Below, piece by piece: positions 41,633-52,400 of a DNA stretch of 64,000 bases. The stretch is from Mangrovimonas sp. YM274. Its GTDB lineage: Bacteria; Bacteroidota; Bacteroidia; Flavobacteriales; Flavobacteriaceae. Numbering within the stretch: position 1 is the first letter of the stretch; every line of letters starts with the position of its first letter. The notes under the pieces were generated by a model. The model was not told the origin of the DNA. It worked only from the letters and a program-made list of their open reading frames with translations, and ran no database searches. The translations under genes were made by a program, and so were the position numbers. The stretch lies in contig NZ_CP133091.1 in the NCBI RefSeq assembly GCF_030908385.1, positions 2,723,501-2,787,500 of the forward strand, written 5' to 3'.

Positions 41633-44600
41633 ATGAAATATAAATTAATTTTTCCAATACTTTCCCTCTTTTGTATTGTCAATGTGTTTTCGCAAAACGA
41701 AGCCTCCAATTGGTATTTTGGCCAAAATGCTGGACTGCACTTTAATGGAGTTACCGGAACTGTAACCCCTTTAACCGATGGACAGCTCAATACACTGGAA
41801 GGATGCACTTCAATTTCAGACCCTGATGGCAATCTACTATTTTATTCTGATGGTCGAACGGTTTGGAATGCTGCACATCAGCCCATGGCCAACGCTAATG
41901 AGCTTTTAGGAACCGGACTTAAAGGCGATGACTCCAGTACTTCGTCTGGATTGATTGTCCCTAAACCAGAAGATCCAAATTCCTATTATATTTTCACCGT
42001 CGATGAACCCCATCATTTCAACTCTTCTGCATTTCCCAACAACCAAGATGGGGATGGTGTAAATGACGGTTTGATGTATTCTTTAGTAGACATGTCCCTT
42101 AATAGTGGGTTGGGAGATGTGGATCCTTTTGAGAAAAACGTACAATTGATTACCTACGATACCACTGATCCGGATGAAGTGGATTTTAAATGTTCAGAAA
42201 AAATAACCGCGGTAAAAGCCGATGACTGTTCTTCCTTTTGGGTAATTACGCATTTTACAGATAGCTTTTATGCTTTTAAGGTTGATATCAATGGTGTCAA
42301 CACTACACCTGTTGTTTCTGTTGTGGGGCCAGAAGTTCCTGTGTCCGGTTATCGCAGAAACGGATTAGGCTATCTCAAAGCATCTCCTGACGGCTCTAAG
42401 TTAGCTGCTGCTCACCATGGTTTTGCTACCGAATTGGCAGGAGAGTCTGGTGGAGGTATTTATTTGTTTGATTTCAATAACGACACCGGAGAAGTCTCGA
42501 ACTCACAGGAGCTCTACTCCCCTATCAACAACAATAGCCCATACGGTCTGGAATTTTCTGCTCAAAACAAAAAACTATATGCCACCATAAGCCAAGGAAT
42601 CGATGGTGCTGGCACGAGTCAAGTGGTGCAATGGAATTTAGAAGCCAACAATATTCCTAATTCACAAACCGTAATTCATAGCTCAAACCAAATGGCTTCA
42701 GGGGCTTTGCAATTGGGAATTGACAAAAAGATTTACCGGGCACAAGTCAACTTTTCAAACATTTCAGGTTCTGGGCAGTATTTAGGCATTATCCATAATC
42801 CCGAGGCTACCGGTAGTGCTGCCAATTATGATGAAACAGGTATCTTTTTAGATATCAATGGTGGGTTTCAAAATATTAGTAGGATAGGCCTGCCCCCGTT
42901 TATTCAATCTTTGTTCAATACCGAAATTGATATCATTCAAAACGGGATTAGTACCACTCAACTGCTACTTTGCGAAGGCGATTCGTATACCTTAACCGCC
43001 GAGGATGTCTCGGGTGCCACATATAATTGGACCAAAGACGACCAACCATTATCTGAAAGTACTTATCAATTATTCGTGGATACTCCCGGGTTTTATGAAG
43101 TGTACATAGATCCAAACAATGGTGAATGCCCTATAGTAGGTGATGCCATCGTAAGTTATCATGCCATACCAGAAGCCCACCAACCAGAAAATATTATTGC
43201 CTGCGACCTTTCCACAACATCAACTTTTGATTTTACAACCCAAGACGCCACAGTTTTGGATGATCAAAACCCGAACAATGTTAGCGTGCATTACTTTACG
43301 TCGATAGAGGATGCCGAAGACAATACCAATGAAATTGAATTTCCCTTTAACAATACAGTAAATCCTCAGGAAATTTTTGTGCGAGTACAAAATTCAGCAA
43401 ATCCAAATTGTTACGATACCACATCGTTTTTTGTTGAAGTATATATTGCCCCCATTATTAATGCTTTAGAAGACATAACAATATGTGATGAGGATTTCGA
43501 TAGCAATCCTTTAGATGGCATTAGCACTATCAACTTGAGTAATCTCTATACCGACATCTATGGTAATCAAGATCAGTCGCTATACAATATTTCTTTTCAC
43601 ACTTCTCAAGAAAATGCAGATTCCAATTCATCTCCTTTACCTAACAACTTTACAAATTCAATAGCTTTTGAGCAGGAGATTTTTGTTAGAATAGAAAACA
43701 ATTTTATTCCAGAATGTTATAATACCGAATCTTTTTTGTTGACAGTAAACCCCGCTCCAGAAGCCAATGAAACTACTCTATTACAATGTGATGAAGATGG
43801 TATTCCTGAAGGCTTTACAGTTTTTAACCTTATAGAGGCCGAGGAAACCATTACAGGTGGGGCAAGCAATAGAAAAGTTGAATATTACATTTCTGAGGAA
43901 GAGGCTACTTCTGAAGCTACACCAATTGAACCAAACGAATTTCATAACTACCATAACCCACAAACGCTTTACGTGTTGGTTACCAATTTAACTACAGGTT
44001 GCATCAATACCACAACCTTAACTTTGGAAGCTAGTACAACCTCAGCCAACAACACAATCTTGGAAAACTGTGACGATGACGGTATTGAAGATGGATTTTA
44101 CACGTTTACTTTGACTGATGCCTCGGATGCTGTTCTAAATGCATTACCTCCAGATTTGGACCTAGACTATTATGAAACCTATGAAGACGCACTTCTGGAG
44201 ATAAATCCTTTGGCTAGTTCTTTTACAAATACAATTCCATACAATCAAACCATATATGCCCGCGTAGAAGACAGCAATGCCTGTTATGGAATTTCAGAAA
44301 TCCAGTTAAGCGTTTTAAAACTTCCAAATATAGAAACACAAGGTGAGGCCTATTATTGTACCAACTTATTTCCTGAAACGCTTACTTTAACAGGTGGTGT
44401 CATCGACGATTTACCAAACAATTATTATTTTAATTGGTCTACAGGAGAAACTACCACAACCATAGAAGTTGATTCCCCTGGAACGTATACCGTGAGAGTT
44501 ACCAATACCCTGGGATGCTTTAAGGACCGTACCATTACGGTGTACCCTTCTAATAATGCCACCATAGAATCTGTGGAAGTCATAGATGCCTCAGAAAATA

Positions 44601-45034
44601 ATATAATTACAGTATTTGTTAGTGGTGACGGAGACTATGAATATGCTTTAGACAACATTGACGGACCATATCAGGACAGCCCAACTTTTACTAATGTTCA
44701 AGCTGGATTGCACACCGTTTATGTTAGAGATAAAAATGGTTGTGGTGTCACCGAAAAATTAGTATCCGTAATAGGATTTCCAAAATTCTTTACCCCTAAT
44801 GGCGACGGTTATAATGACTTTTGGCAGGTGTGGGGGATTAGCGACCAATTCCAACCTAATAGTACTATTTACATTTTTGATCGATACGGCAAACTAATCA
44901 AAGAATTAGATCCTTTGGGACCGGGTTGGGATGGCACCTTAAACGGCAAGCGACTTCCTGCAAGTGATTATTGGTTCTCCGTAACATTGACCGATGGCAG
45001 AACCTTTACAAGTCATTTTGCCCTAAAACGATAA
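41633..45034 (+). CDS. T9SS type B sorting domain protein, beta-propeller plus four repeats
   Basis: Secreted surface protein of 1133 residues with a signal peptide (MKYKLIFPILSLFCIVNV then FSQ). Residues 25-425 look like a beta-propeller (NWYFGQNAGLHFN, DPDGNLLFYSDGRTVWNAAH, GLEFSAQNKKLYAT). An Ig-like PKD/SbsA-type unit follows (GATYNWTKDDQPLSESTYQL). Four repeat modules of about 96 residues cover nucleotides 43171-44325. The last 90 residues, from PKFFTPNGDGYNDFWQVWG to FTSHFALKR, are the gliding-motility-associated C-terminal domain used as a type B T9SS signal. Ligand unknown; adhesin is the usual guess. The next gene starts 9 bases later. Confidence 0.93.
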   Translation: MKYKLIFPILSLFCIVNVFSQNEASNWYFGQNAGLHFNGVTGTVTPLTDGQLNTLEGCTSISDPDGNLLFYSDGRTVWNAAHQPMANANELLGTGLKGDDSSTSSGLIVPKPEDPNSYYIFTVDEPHHFNSSAFPNNQDGDGVNDGLMYSLVDMSLNSGLGDVDPFEKNVQLITYDTTDPDEVDFKCSEKITAVKADDCSSFWVITHFTDSFYAFKVDINGVNTTPVVSVVGPEVPVSGYRRNGLGYLKASPDGSKLAAAHHGFATELAGESGGGIYLFDFNNDTGEVSNSQELYSPINNNSPYGLEFSAQNKKLYATISQGIDGAGTSQVVQWNLEANNIPNSQTVIHSSNQMASGALQLGIDKKIYRAQVNFSNISGSGQYLGIIHNPEATGSAANYDETGIFLDINGGFQNISRIGLPPFIQSLFNTEIDIIQNGISTTQLLLCEGDSYTLTAEDVSGATYNWTKDDQPLSESTYQLFVDTPGFYEVYIDPNNGECPIVGDAIVSYHAIPEAHQPENIIACDLSTTSTFDFTTQDATVLDDQNPNNVSVHYFTSIEDAEDNTNEIEFPFNNTVNPQEIFVRVQNSANPNCYDTTSFFVEVYIAPIINALEDITICDEDFDSNPLDGISTINLSNLYTDIYGNQDQSLYNISFHTSQENADSNSSPLPNNFTNSIAFEQEIFVRIENNFIPECYNTESFLLTVNPAPEANETTLLQCDEDGIPEGFTVFNLIEAEETITGGASNRKVEYYISEEEATSEATPIEPNEFHNYHNPQTLYVLVTNLTTGCINTTTLTLEASTTSANNTILENCDDDGIEDGFYTFTLTDASDAVLNALPPDLDLDYYETYEDALLEINPLASSFTNTIPYNQTIYARVEDSNACYGISEIQLSVLKLPNIETQGEAYYCTNLFPETLTLTGGVIDDLPNNYYFNWSTGETTTTIEVDSPGTYTVRVTNTLGCFKDRTITVYPSNNATIESVEVIDASENNIITVFVSGDGDYEYALDNIDGPYQDSPTFTNVQAGLHTVYVRDKNGCGVTEKLVSVIGFPKFFTPNGDGYNDFWQVWGISDQFQPNSTIYIFDRYGKLIKELDPLGPGWDGTLNGKRLPASDYWFSVTLTDGRTFTSHFALKR
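43171..44325 (+). repeat. Four T9SS-protein modules of about 96 residues
   Basis: Modules open with IACDLS, TICDEDFD, LQCDEDGIPEG and ENCDDDGIEDG, continue with FxL, a YY/YH strand, an N-P region and (Y/F)VR, and close with CYxxxxxxLxV. The boundaries are approximate. Confidence 0.75.
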
Positions 45035-45043
45035 TTAATCTAT

Positions 45044-47488
45044 ATGAACAACCCCAAAAAACACATTGTGTTTAGCCTAGCCGCAATTCTAACTTTTATA
45101 AATACTTTTTCCCAAGAACCTACAGACTGCGTCAATTCGGTTACTATTTGTGGGAATTCCAGTTTAAACTTCAATGTAAACGGAATTGGTACTCAAGAAT
45201 TAAGTCCTTTAAACAATAGCTGTAGTGCTCAAGAAAACAACAGTATTTGGCTAAAAGTTACTGTGACAACCAATGGAACCCTAGGGTTTACTTTAACTCC
45301 AAACAGTTCCAATATTTCTGAGGATTATGATTTTTTTGTCTTTGGCCCCAACGTACCATGTAACAATTTGGGACAAGCTATAAGGTGTTCAACCACCAAC
45401 CCTGCACAAGCCAATTTAAGCAGTAACTTAACGGGGATGAATGGCTCTGAAACCGAGACTTCCGAAGGCCCTGGACCTAGCGGTAACAGTTTTGTGAAAT
45501 GGCTTGATGTTAATGCAGGAGAGACCTATTATATTGCTATTGACCGTCCCTTGGGCATGAGCCCTTTTAGTCTTGAGTGGACTGGTACCGCCGAATTTTC
45601 TGAACCTCCTGTTAACCAAGTAACCTCTGGCACGGCATTAAACCTGGAAACCTGTGATACCCTTTCTCCTTTTGAAGATGGACTTTCCTCATTTGATCTA
45701 GAAGTCAATTCGGCTCCTGTTATTGGAGGACAAACCAATATGACGGTTACCTATTATGAAAATGAAAGCGATGCCAACCTTGCTACAAATGAAATTGTTG
45801 GCCCCTACACCAATACATCCAACCCCCAAACTATTTATTTTAGGATTACCGACAATGCCACTGAGTGTTATACTTTGGGAGAATTTAATTTAAATGTAAA
45901 TCTTGGTCCCGCCTTCAATCAACCCAACAATTTGGAACTTTGTGACACACAAGATGATGGAGACCCCATGAACGGCCTTACTGTTTTTGACTTAGAAATG
46001 CTTACAGCTGACATTACAAATGGTTTTAGCGATCAAAATTTAAACATTTCTTATCATGAAACCATTTCTGATGCAGAAATAGGAGCAAATGCTTTACCTC
46101 AACAATTCTATAACACCACCCCAAATACACAAGAACTTTTTATTAGAATAGAAGATCCCTTTAATCCAGATTGCAGAGCAATTACTACCAGTACCCTAAT
46201 TGTAAACCCATCACCCATAGCCAACCAGACCACGCTTATACAATGTGATGAAGACGGCATTCCTGAAGGCTTTACAACTTTTAACCTAACAGAAATCGAA
46301 ACTGAAATAACAGAAGGCGCTATAAATTCAACTGTTGCCTTTTACCTTTCTCAAGAAGATGCTTTGGCAGATATACCTATTAATGCAAATGAATTTCAAA
46401 ACTTTCAAAATCCTCAAATTATTTTTGTTACGGTTACAGATAGCCAAACAGGCTGTACCAGTAGTACAACCCTAACCTTGGAAGCCAGTACTACCGGAGC
46501 TAACAATGCTATTCTGGAAGCTTGTGACGATGACGGTTCTGAAGACGGATTCTATACCTTTACTCTTAGTGAGGCCTCTGATACTGTTTTAAGCAATTTG
46601 CCAGATAATTTGGATATGGCATATTACGAAACCTACGAAGCGGCTCTTTTAGAAACCAACCCATTACCAGACTCCTACACCAATACAACTCCCAACACTC
46701 AAACCATATTTGCTAGAGTAGAAAACAGTAATGCCTGTTACGGAATTTCTGAAGTAGAACTGAAAGTCCATCATCTACCAAATATTGAAACTGAGGCTGA
46801 GGCCTATTATTGTGTCAACCTATCACCAGAAACACTTACTTTAACAGGAGGTGTTATTGACGACATTCCCAACAATTATTATTACAATTGGTCAACAGGT
46901 GAAACCACCACTACCATTGAAGTAGATACCCCAGGAACCTATACGGTAAGAGTTACCAACACACTTGGGTGTTACAAAGACAGGACCATTACCGTTCTCC
47001 CTTCCAATGCTGCCACCATAGAATCGATTGAAGTGGTCGATGCCTCCGAAAACAATCTCATTACCGTTTTTGTTAGTGGAGATGGAGCCTATGAATATGC
47101 TTTAGATGCTATTGACGGCCCCTACCAAGATAGCCCTACGTTCACAAATGTAGAAGCCGGGTTGTATACGGTTTATGTAAGATCAAAACATGATTGTGGA
47201 ATAACAGAAAAAATGGTATCTGTAATAGGTTTTCCAAAATTCTTCACACCAAATGGCGATGGCCATAACGACTTTTGGCAAGTCAAAGGCTTAAGTCAAC
47301 AGATGCAATTCAACAGTACTATTTATATCTTCAATCAATACGGCAAAATTATAAAAGAACTAAGCCCTAGAAGCGCTGGGTGGGATGGCACCTTAAATGG
47401 AAAACCATTACCATCGAGTGATTATTGGTTTTCAGTAACTTTGGGAGACGGCCGAAACTTTACAAGTCATTTTGCTCTAAAACGATAA
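45044..47488 (+). CDS. T9SS type B sorting domain protein, PPC-like domain plus four repeats
   Basis: Secreted protein of 814 residues with a signal peptide ending FSQ. The N-terminal 160 residues after the signal (CVNSVTICGNSSLNFNVNG, SIWLKVTVTTNGTLGFTL, YYIAIDRP) resemble a prepeptidase C-terminal-like beta sandwich. Four modules follow at nucleotides 45611-46785, then a type B sorting domain (PKFFTPNGDGHNDFWQVKG to FTSHFALKR). Its last 430 residues are clearly paralogous to those of the preceding protein, with many synonymous differences. It lies 9 bases after that gene, consistent with an operon. Confidence 0.92.
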   Translation: MNNPKKHIVFSLAAILTFINTFSQEPTDCVNSVTICGNSSLNFNVNGIGTQELSPLNNSCSAQENNSIWLKVTVTTNGTLGFTLTPNSSNISEDYDFFVFGPNVPCNNLGQAIRCSTTNPAQANLSSNLTGMNGSETETSEGPGPSGNSFVKWLDVNAGETYYIAIDRPLGMSPFSLEWTGTAEFSEPPVNQVTSGTALNLETCDTLSPFEDGLSSFDLEVNSAPVIGGQTNMTVTYYENESDANLATNEIVGPYTNTSNPQTIYFRITDNATECYTLGEFNLNVNLGPAFNQPNNLELCDTQDDGDPMNGLTVFDLEMLTADITNGFSDQNLNISYHETISDAEIGANALPQQFYNTTPNTQELFIRIEDPFNPDCRAITTSTLIVNPSPIANQTTLIQCDEDGIPEGFTTFNLTEIETEITEGAINSTVAFYLSQEDALADIPINANEFQNFQNPQIIFVTVTDSQTGCTSSTTLTLEASTTGANNAILEACDDDGSEDGFYTFTLSEASDTVLSNLPDNLDMAYYETYEAALLETNPLPDSYTNTTPNTQTIFARVENSNACYGISEVELKVHHLPNIETEAEAYYCVNLSPETLTLTGGVIDDIPNNYYYNWSTGETTTTIEVDTPGTYTVRVTNTLGCYKDRTITVLPSNAATIESIEVVDASENNLITVFVSGDGAYEYALDAIDGPYQDSPTFTNVEAGLYTVYVRSKHDCGITEKMVSVIGFPKFFTPNGDGHNDFWQVKGLSQQMQFNSTIYIFNQYGKIIKELSPRSAGWDGTLNGKPLPSSDYWFSVTLGDGRNFTSHFALKR
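45611..46785 (+). repeat. Four T9SS-protein modules of about 98 residues
   Basis: Modules open with ETCDTLSPFEDG, ELCDTQDDGDPMNG, IQCDEDGIPEG and EACDDDGSEDG. The third and fourth correspond one-to-one to the third and fourth modules of the preceding protein, so the pair was inherited as a block. Confidence 0.75.
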
Positions 47489-47526
47489 CAGGATAATTTC
47501 TTAAATTGCTGATACAAACTAAGCAT

Positions 47527-49308
47527 ATGAAAAGCAACCAACCATTCCAACTACTACTATTCCTTTGCTTTACCATATATTCTTTTGGACAGGATATTTC
47601 ATTGTATGAACAATTTAATGGACGTTATGATTATACCGCCATTGGAAACACGCTTAACCTAGTAGAGAATGGTACTAATGGTCCCTGTGAAATTCTCACT
47701 GCTTCTTCGGCCTCATTAAGTTTAAACGCTGGCCAGGAAATTGTTGCTGCCTATTTATACTGGGCGGGTACTGGACCTGGAGATTTTGAAATAAAATTGA
47801 ATGATCTCGATATTAGCTCTGAAAGGGAATTTTCAGATGCTTTAGATGAAAACAGGGTTTTCTTTGCGGCCTTTGCCGATGTTACTTCTATAGTTCAAAA
47901 TATGGGTTCTGGCTTATACATGGTTTCGGAACTTGACGTTTCTGAAGAAATCCCTCCCTACTGCTCTTCGGGAACCAATTTTGCGGGTTGGGCCATTACC
48001 ATCATTTACCAAGATGACAATCTTCCGCTTAATCAACTTAATGTATATGACGGCCTTCAAAGTGTACCAGAAATGCTAACAATTACCTTGGACAATCTTA
48101 ATGTTTTGGATAACGAAGATGCCAAAATAGGATTTATTGCATGGGAAGGTGATTCATCTCTAGCCGTAAACGAACAATTAACCATCAACGGCAATGTTAT
48201 AGGTAACCCGCCGCTCAATCCAACCAACAATGCCTTTAATGGCACCAACAGTTTTACTGGGTCTTCTGAATTGTATAATATGGATATTGATTTTTATAAC
48301 ATACAAAATAATATCGCAATAGGAGATACCTCGGCAACAATACAGCTTACCTCCGGACAGGATTACGTTATGATTAACAATGTCATTACTGTTTTAAATA
48401 GTCAAGTTCCCGATGCCACAATAGCTTTAGATGCCTACACCTTGGAATGTGATGATAGGGCTATTGAAATAACCTATACAGTTTCAAACACCAATTCTAC
48501 AGATATCCTTCCTTCTGGAACACCAATCGCCTTTTATGCCAACGACTTGATGGTTGGCCAAAGTGCCACCATCAACGACATTCCTATTGATGGTACGGAA
48601 ACAAACACCGTTTCCTTATTAATTCCCGAAAGCATTGGTGATGCTTTTACTTTAACCCTCTCTGTAGATGATACGGGCGACGGAACTGGAATTGTCACAG
48701 AAATTAATGAAGGCAACAATACGGAGGATACAAACATTGAACTATTGATTGTTCCTCCATTAGAAACTTTAGACGACACATTAGCCTGTGATGAAGGATT
48801 TAATTCCGCAACTTTTGATTTGAATACTATCTTTGAAAGCTTACAGCCAAATCTACAAAACCCCATATTTTATATTTCACTGGAAGATTTGGAGAATAAT
48901 GAAAATGAAATTTTCAATTCCTCAAATTACTCCAACGTAAGCAGCCCTCAAACCATTTTTGCAAAAGTGGAAACCGACCCATGCTATGAAATTTTTAGCT
49001 TCGATATCTTGGTTGAAAACTGTCCTCCCTTCGTCCCCGAAGGATTCTCCCCCAATACGGATGGCATCAACGACTGGTTTAACATTCAAGGACTTTATGA
49101 TATTTTTGAAGAGCATAAACTAAAAATATTCAATAGATATGGTGTTTTAATTTTTGAGGGGAATAATGCAACACCTTGGAAAGGAAGGTCAAATCGAGGT
49201 ATTAACAATGTAGGGAAACTAATGCCCGTAGGCACTTATTACTACATTTTAGAATTAAATGATCCCAATTACAAAGATATTATGGGATGGGTTTATGTTA
49301 ATTATTAA
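47527..49308 (+). CDS. T9SS type B sorting domain protein with CARDB-like domain
   Basis: Secreted protein of 593 residues from the ATG at 47527 (MKSNQPFQLLLFLCFTIYSF then GQ is the signal peptide). Residues 20-280 form a beta-sandwich of the DUF3344 kind (AYLYWAGTGPGDFEIKLN, GWAITIIYQDD, LYNMDIDFYNI). A CARDB-like domain is at about 300-410 (EITYTVSNTNSTDILPSGTP, INEGNNTED). One repeat module follows (LACDEGFNSATFDL). The C-terminal 90 residues are a divergent type B signal: EGFSPNTDGINDWFNIQG ending in GWVYVNY rather than HFALKR. The final charge pattern therefore differs from its three neighbours. Confidence 0.9.
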   Translation: MKSNQPFQLLLFLCFTIYSFGQDISLYEQFNGRYDYTAIGNTLNLVENGTNGPCEILTASSASLSLNAGQEIVAAYLYWAGTGPGDFEIKLNDLDISSEREFSDALDENRVFFAAFADVTSIVQNMGSGLYMVSELDVSEEIPPYCSSGTNFAGWAITIIYQDDNLPLNQLNVYDGLQSVPEMLTITLDNLNVLDNEDAKIGFIAWEGDSSLAVNEQLTINGNVIGNPPLNPTNNAFNGTNSFTGSSELYNMDIDFYNIQNNIAIGDTSATIQLTSGQDYVMINNVITVLNSQVPDATIALDAYTLECDDRAIEITYTVSNTNSTDILPSGTPIAFYANDLMVGQSATINDIPIDGTETNTVSLLIPESIGDAFTLTLSVDDTGDGTGIVTEINEGNNTEDTNIELLIVPPLETLDDTLACDEGFNSATFDLNTIFESLQPNLQNPIFYISLEDLENNENEIFNSSNYSNVSSPQTIFAKVETDPCYEIFSFDILVENCPPFVPEGFSPNTDGINDWFNIQGLYDIFEEHKLKIFNRYGVLIFEGNNATPWKGRSNRGINNVGKLMPVGTYYYILELNDPNYKDIMGWVYVNY

Positions 49309-49370
49309 AATCCCCAATAGCATTTAGTCGTATTTTTTTGCCGTTAATCCAATTTTCCGTACTTTTATCG

Positions 49371-49384
49371 GCTAAATAATTAGC
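49371..49384 (+). promoter_or_regulatory. 5'-leader inverted repeat before the largest T9SS gene
   Basis: GCTAA and TTAGC flank ATAA. A near-consensus -7 (TACTTTTA, 49360-49367) lies just upstream, so the repeat sits at the expected transcript start, as at 41614-41629. Confidence 0.3.
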
Positions 49385-49446
49385 TTGAAATTTGAAACCA
49401 TGCCCCAATCAGCATGCCGCAGTATGGAAAGCTTTAACCTCTTGTC

Positions 49447-52400
49447 ATGAAAGCATTCAAAATATCCTTACTAATTTTTGCCTGTTTTTTATGTAACCCA
49501 GTATTTTCCCAGCAAATTTCCGTAGACACCTCATATTCAGCTCAGGAACTTATTGAAGACATATTAGTACAAGGATGCGTTGAAATTTCAAATGTTACCT
49601 CTGCCGTAAATGGAAGTGGCAATGGTTATGACAGTTTTGGATATTTTGAAAAGGCCGATTCCAATTTCCCTTTTGATAATGGAATTATTTTATCCACAGG
49701 AAATGCTGCTTCTGCAGGGAATACTCCCAATCCAGATATTCTAAACGAAGGCGAACCAGATTGGGGACCTGACACAGATTTAGAAAATGCCTTAGGCATT
49801 AGCGGAACAGTAAACGCAACCTCTATTGAATTTGACATTGTATCCATCTCCAACGAGATACAGTTCAACTATATCTTAGCTTCCGAGGAATATTTCGGAA
49901 ATTTCCCCTGTCAATATTCGGATGGATTTGCTTTTTTAATTAAAGAAACGGGCAACCCAGGCCCCTACACCAATATAGCGGTGATTCCAGGAACTTCCAC
50001 ACCTGTAAACACCAACACCATTCATGATGAAATTGCCGGTTTTTGCCCGCCTGAAAATGAAGAATATTTTGCAGGCTACAGTTTAGGAGACACCAATTTT
50101 AATGGTCGTACTACTGTTATGACAGCCACTGCTTCTATAACTCCAAATGTACAATATCACGTAAAACTGGTAATTGCCGACCAAACCGATGAAAACTATG
50201 ATTCAGCAGTTTTTGTTGCCGGTAATAGCTTCAATACCACAGTAAATTTGGGCGATGACCTAACCACTTGTGCTTCATCAGTAACCTTAAACGCAGACAT
50301 AGAAAATCCTTTAGCCGTTTATTCTTGGTATTTGGACAACTCTTTAATTTCAGGCGAAACCCAACCAACACTAAATGTAACTGAATCCGGAACCTATAAA
50401 GTAGTCATTGAAATCCCTATTTCAAACACTACTTGTACTATTGAAGACAGTGTTGTTATCAACCTTAGCTCTACCCAAACGGCTACGCCAATAGATGATT
50501 TTGAAATTTGTGATGACCTTAGCAACAATGGCGTTGAAACCTTTGATTTGAGTACTATGGACAGTGTCGTTTTACAATCTGTGCCGCAATCAAATTATGA
50601 TATATCCTATCATTACTCCCAAAACGAAGCCAACAACAATACCAACCCTATAACCTCTCCCATTCAGAATACATCTAGTCCAGAAACCATTTATGTAAGA
50701 ATTGAAGATATAGACAACGGATGTTTAGCATACAGTACCTTTAATCTTGTTGTCAACCCTTTGCCTGTCATTGTAGACCCTACGGATCTTTTGGTCTGTG
50801 ACGACACAAGCCCTGATGGAGTTGCTCTAATCGACTTAACCGAAAAAAATGACGAGATTACCGCTGGCCAAACGAATCTCATTGTAAGTTATCACTATTC
50901 ACAATCAGAAGCAGACACGGGAGCCAACCCTATTCCTTCGCCGTATACCAACACAAATCCTTCTGAACAACTTTATGTAAGAGTGATTGATGCGCAAACA
51001 GGATGTGCCAGTACTACCACCCTAAACCTTCTAGTGCAAAGTAATCCTGTGATCAACTCAGAAGATTTATATATTGACGCCTGTGATCCTGATCACGATG
51101 GTTTTGCCAGCTTCGACCTTAATAGCATTATCGATGAAGTACTCAACGGTCTTACCGGCGTATCCACTACCTTTCATGAAACTCCAGAAGATGCCCTTTT
51201 GGGAGATAACCCCATTCCAAACCCTTCCAATTATGATAATGAAACCTTTGAAGTACAAACCGTTTATATTAGAGTAGTTGACGATCTTACAGGTTGTGTA
51301 TCGGTAGCTCCTGTTGAAATACATCCAAACCTTTTATTGACAGGGACCAATATCATTGATTTTTCACTGTGTGATGTTGATAGTGATGGAACCGAAAATT
51401 TTGATTTGGAAAATATGGCCATTACAATTGCCAATGATATTCCAGATGTATCCATTGCCTTTTACCTATCGGAAACTGACCGAGCCAACCAGGTCAATGA
51501 ATTAGATCAAGGCACACCATTTTCACCAACAGAAATACCGCAAACCCTTTACCTTACTATAAGTAGCCCAACATGTGAGGAATATGCAGAAATAGAAATT
51601 AATTTGACAGGAATTAATGAGTTTGATTCTATTGGGACTGTTGAATATTGCGATAACGACCAAGATGGACTAACTTTAATAAACCTCTCTTCATTTGACG
51701 ACTTGGTAACCGGCGGGCAATCTGGGTACACTGTAAGTTATTTTGCTTCAGAATCCGATGCGGAATCCAACATCAATGCCCTTCCAGATCCATACAATAA
51801 CGTTTCAAACCCTCAAACATTCTATACTAGAATCCGATTCAATGATACTGGTTGCGCGAGCGTTAATTCATTTCAAGTTAGTATTCTATCGGCCCCCACA
51901 ACAACAACGCCAACTCCAATAAAAATCTGCGACGATAACGACGATGGAGAATATACTGTTGATCTAACTTCAAAAATCCCTGAAGTTACTGCAAACACAG
52001 CAAACCAAACGATTACATTTCACAGTAGTTTTGAAGATGCTGACACCGGAAGCAATCCTATTGCCAACACAACCAATTACACAACGGCAACACAAACCTT
52101 ATTCATAAGAGTTGAAAATGGTGGTAGCGCATGTTATTCTTTAGAGCCGTTAGAAATTTACATCAACACATTACCACAAATTTCCGAGCCTATAAGTGAT
52201 TATAAAATTTGTGAACAAAATAGCGATAACATTGGCGACTTTACGTTTATTACAAGAGATGAAGAGATCTTAAATGGGCAAACAGACAAACAAGTATTGT
52301 ACTTTGCTTCGCAGTCCGATGCTGAAAACCGAACGAACATAATCGATAAAACAGTACCCTATCAAAACACGGCAAACCCGCAAATAATTTATGTTCGAAT

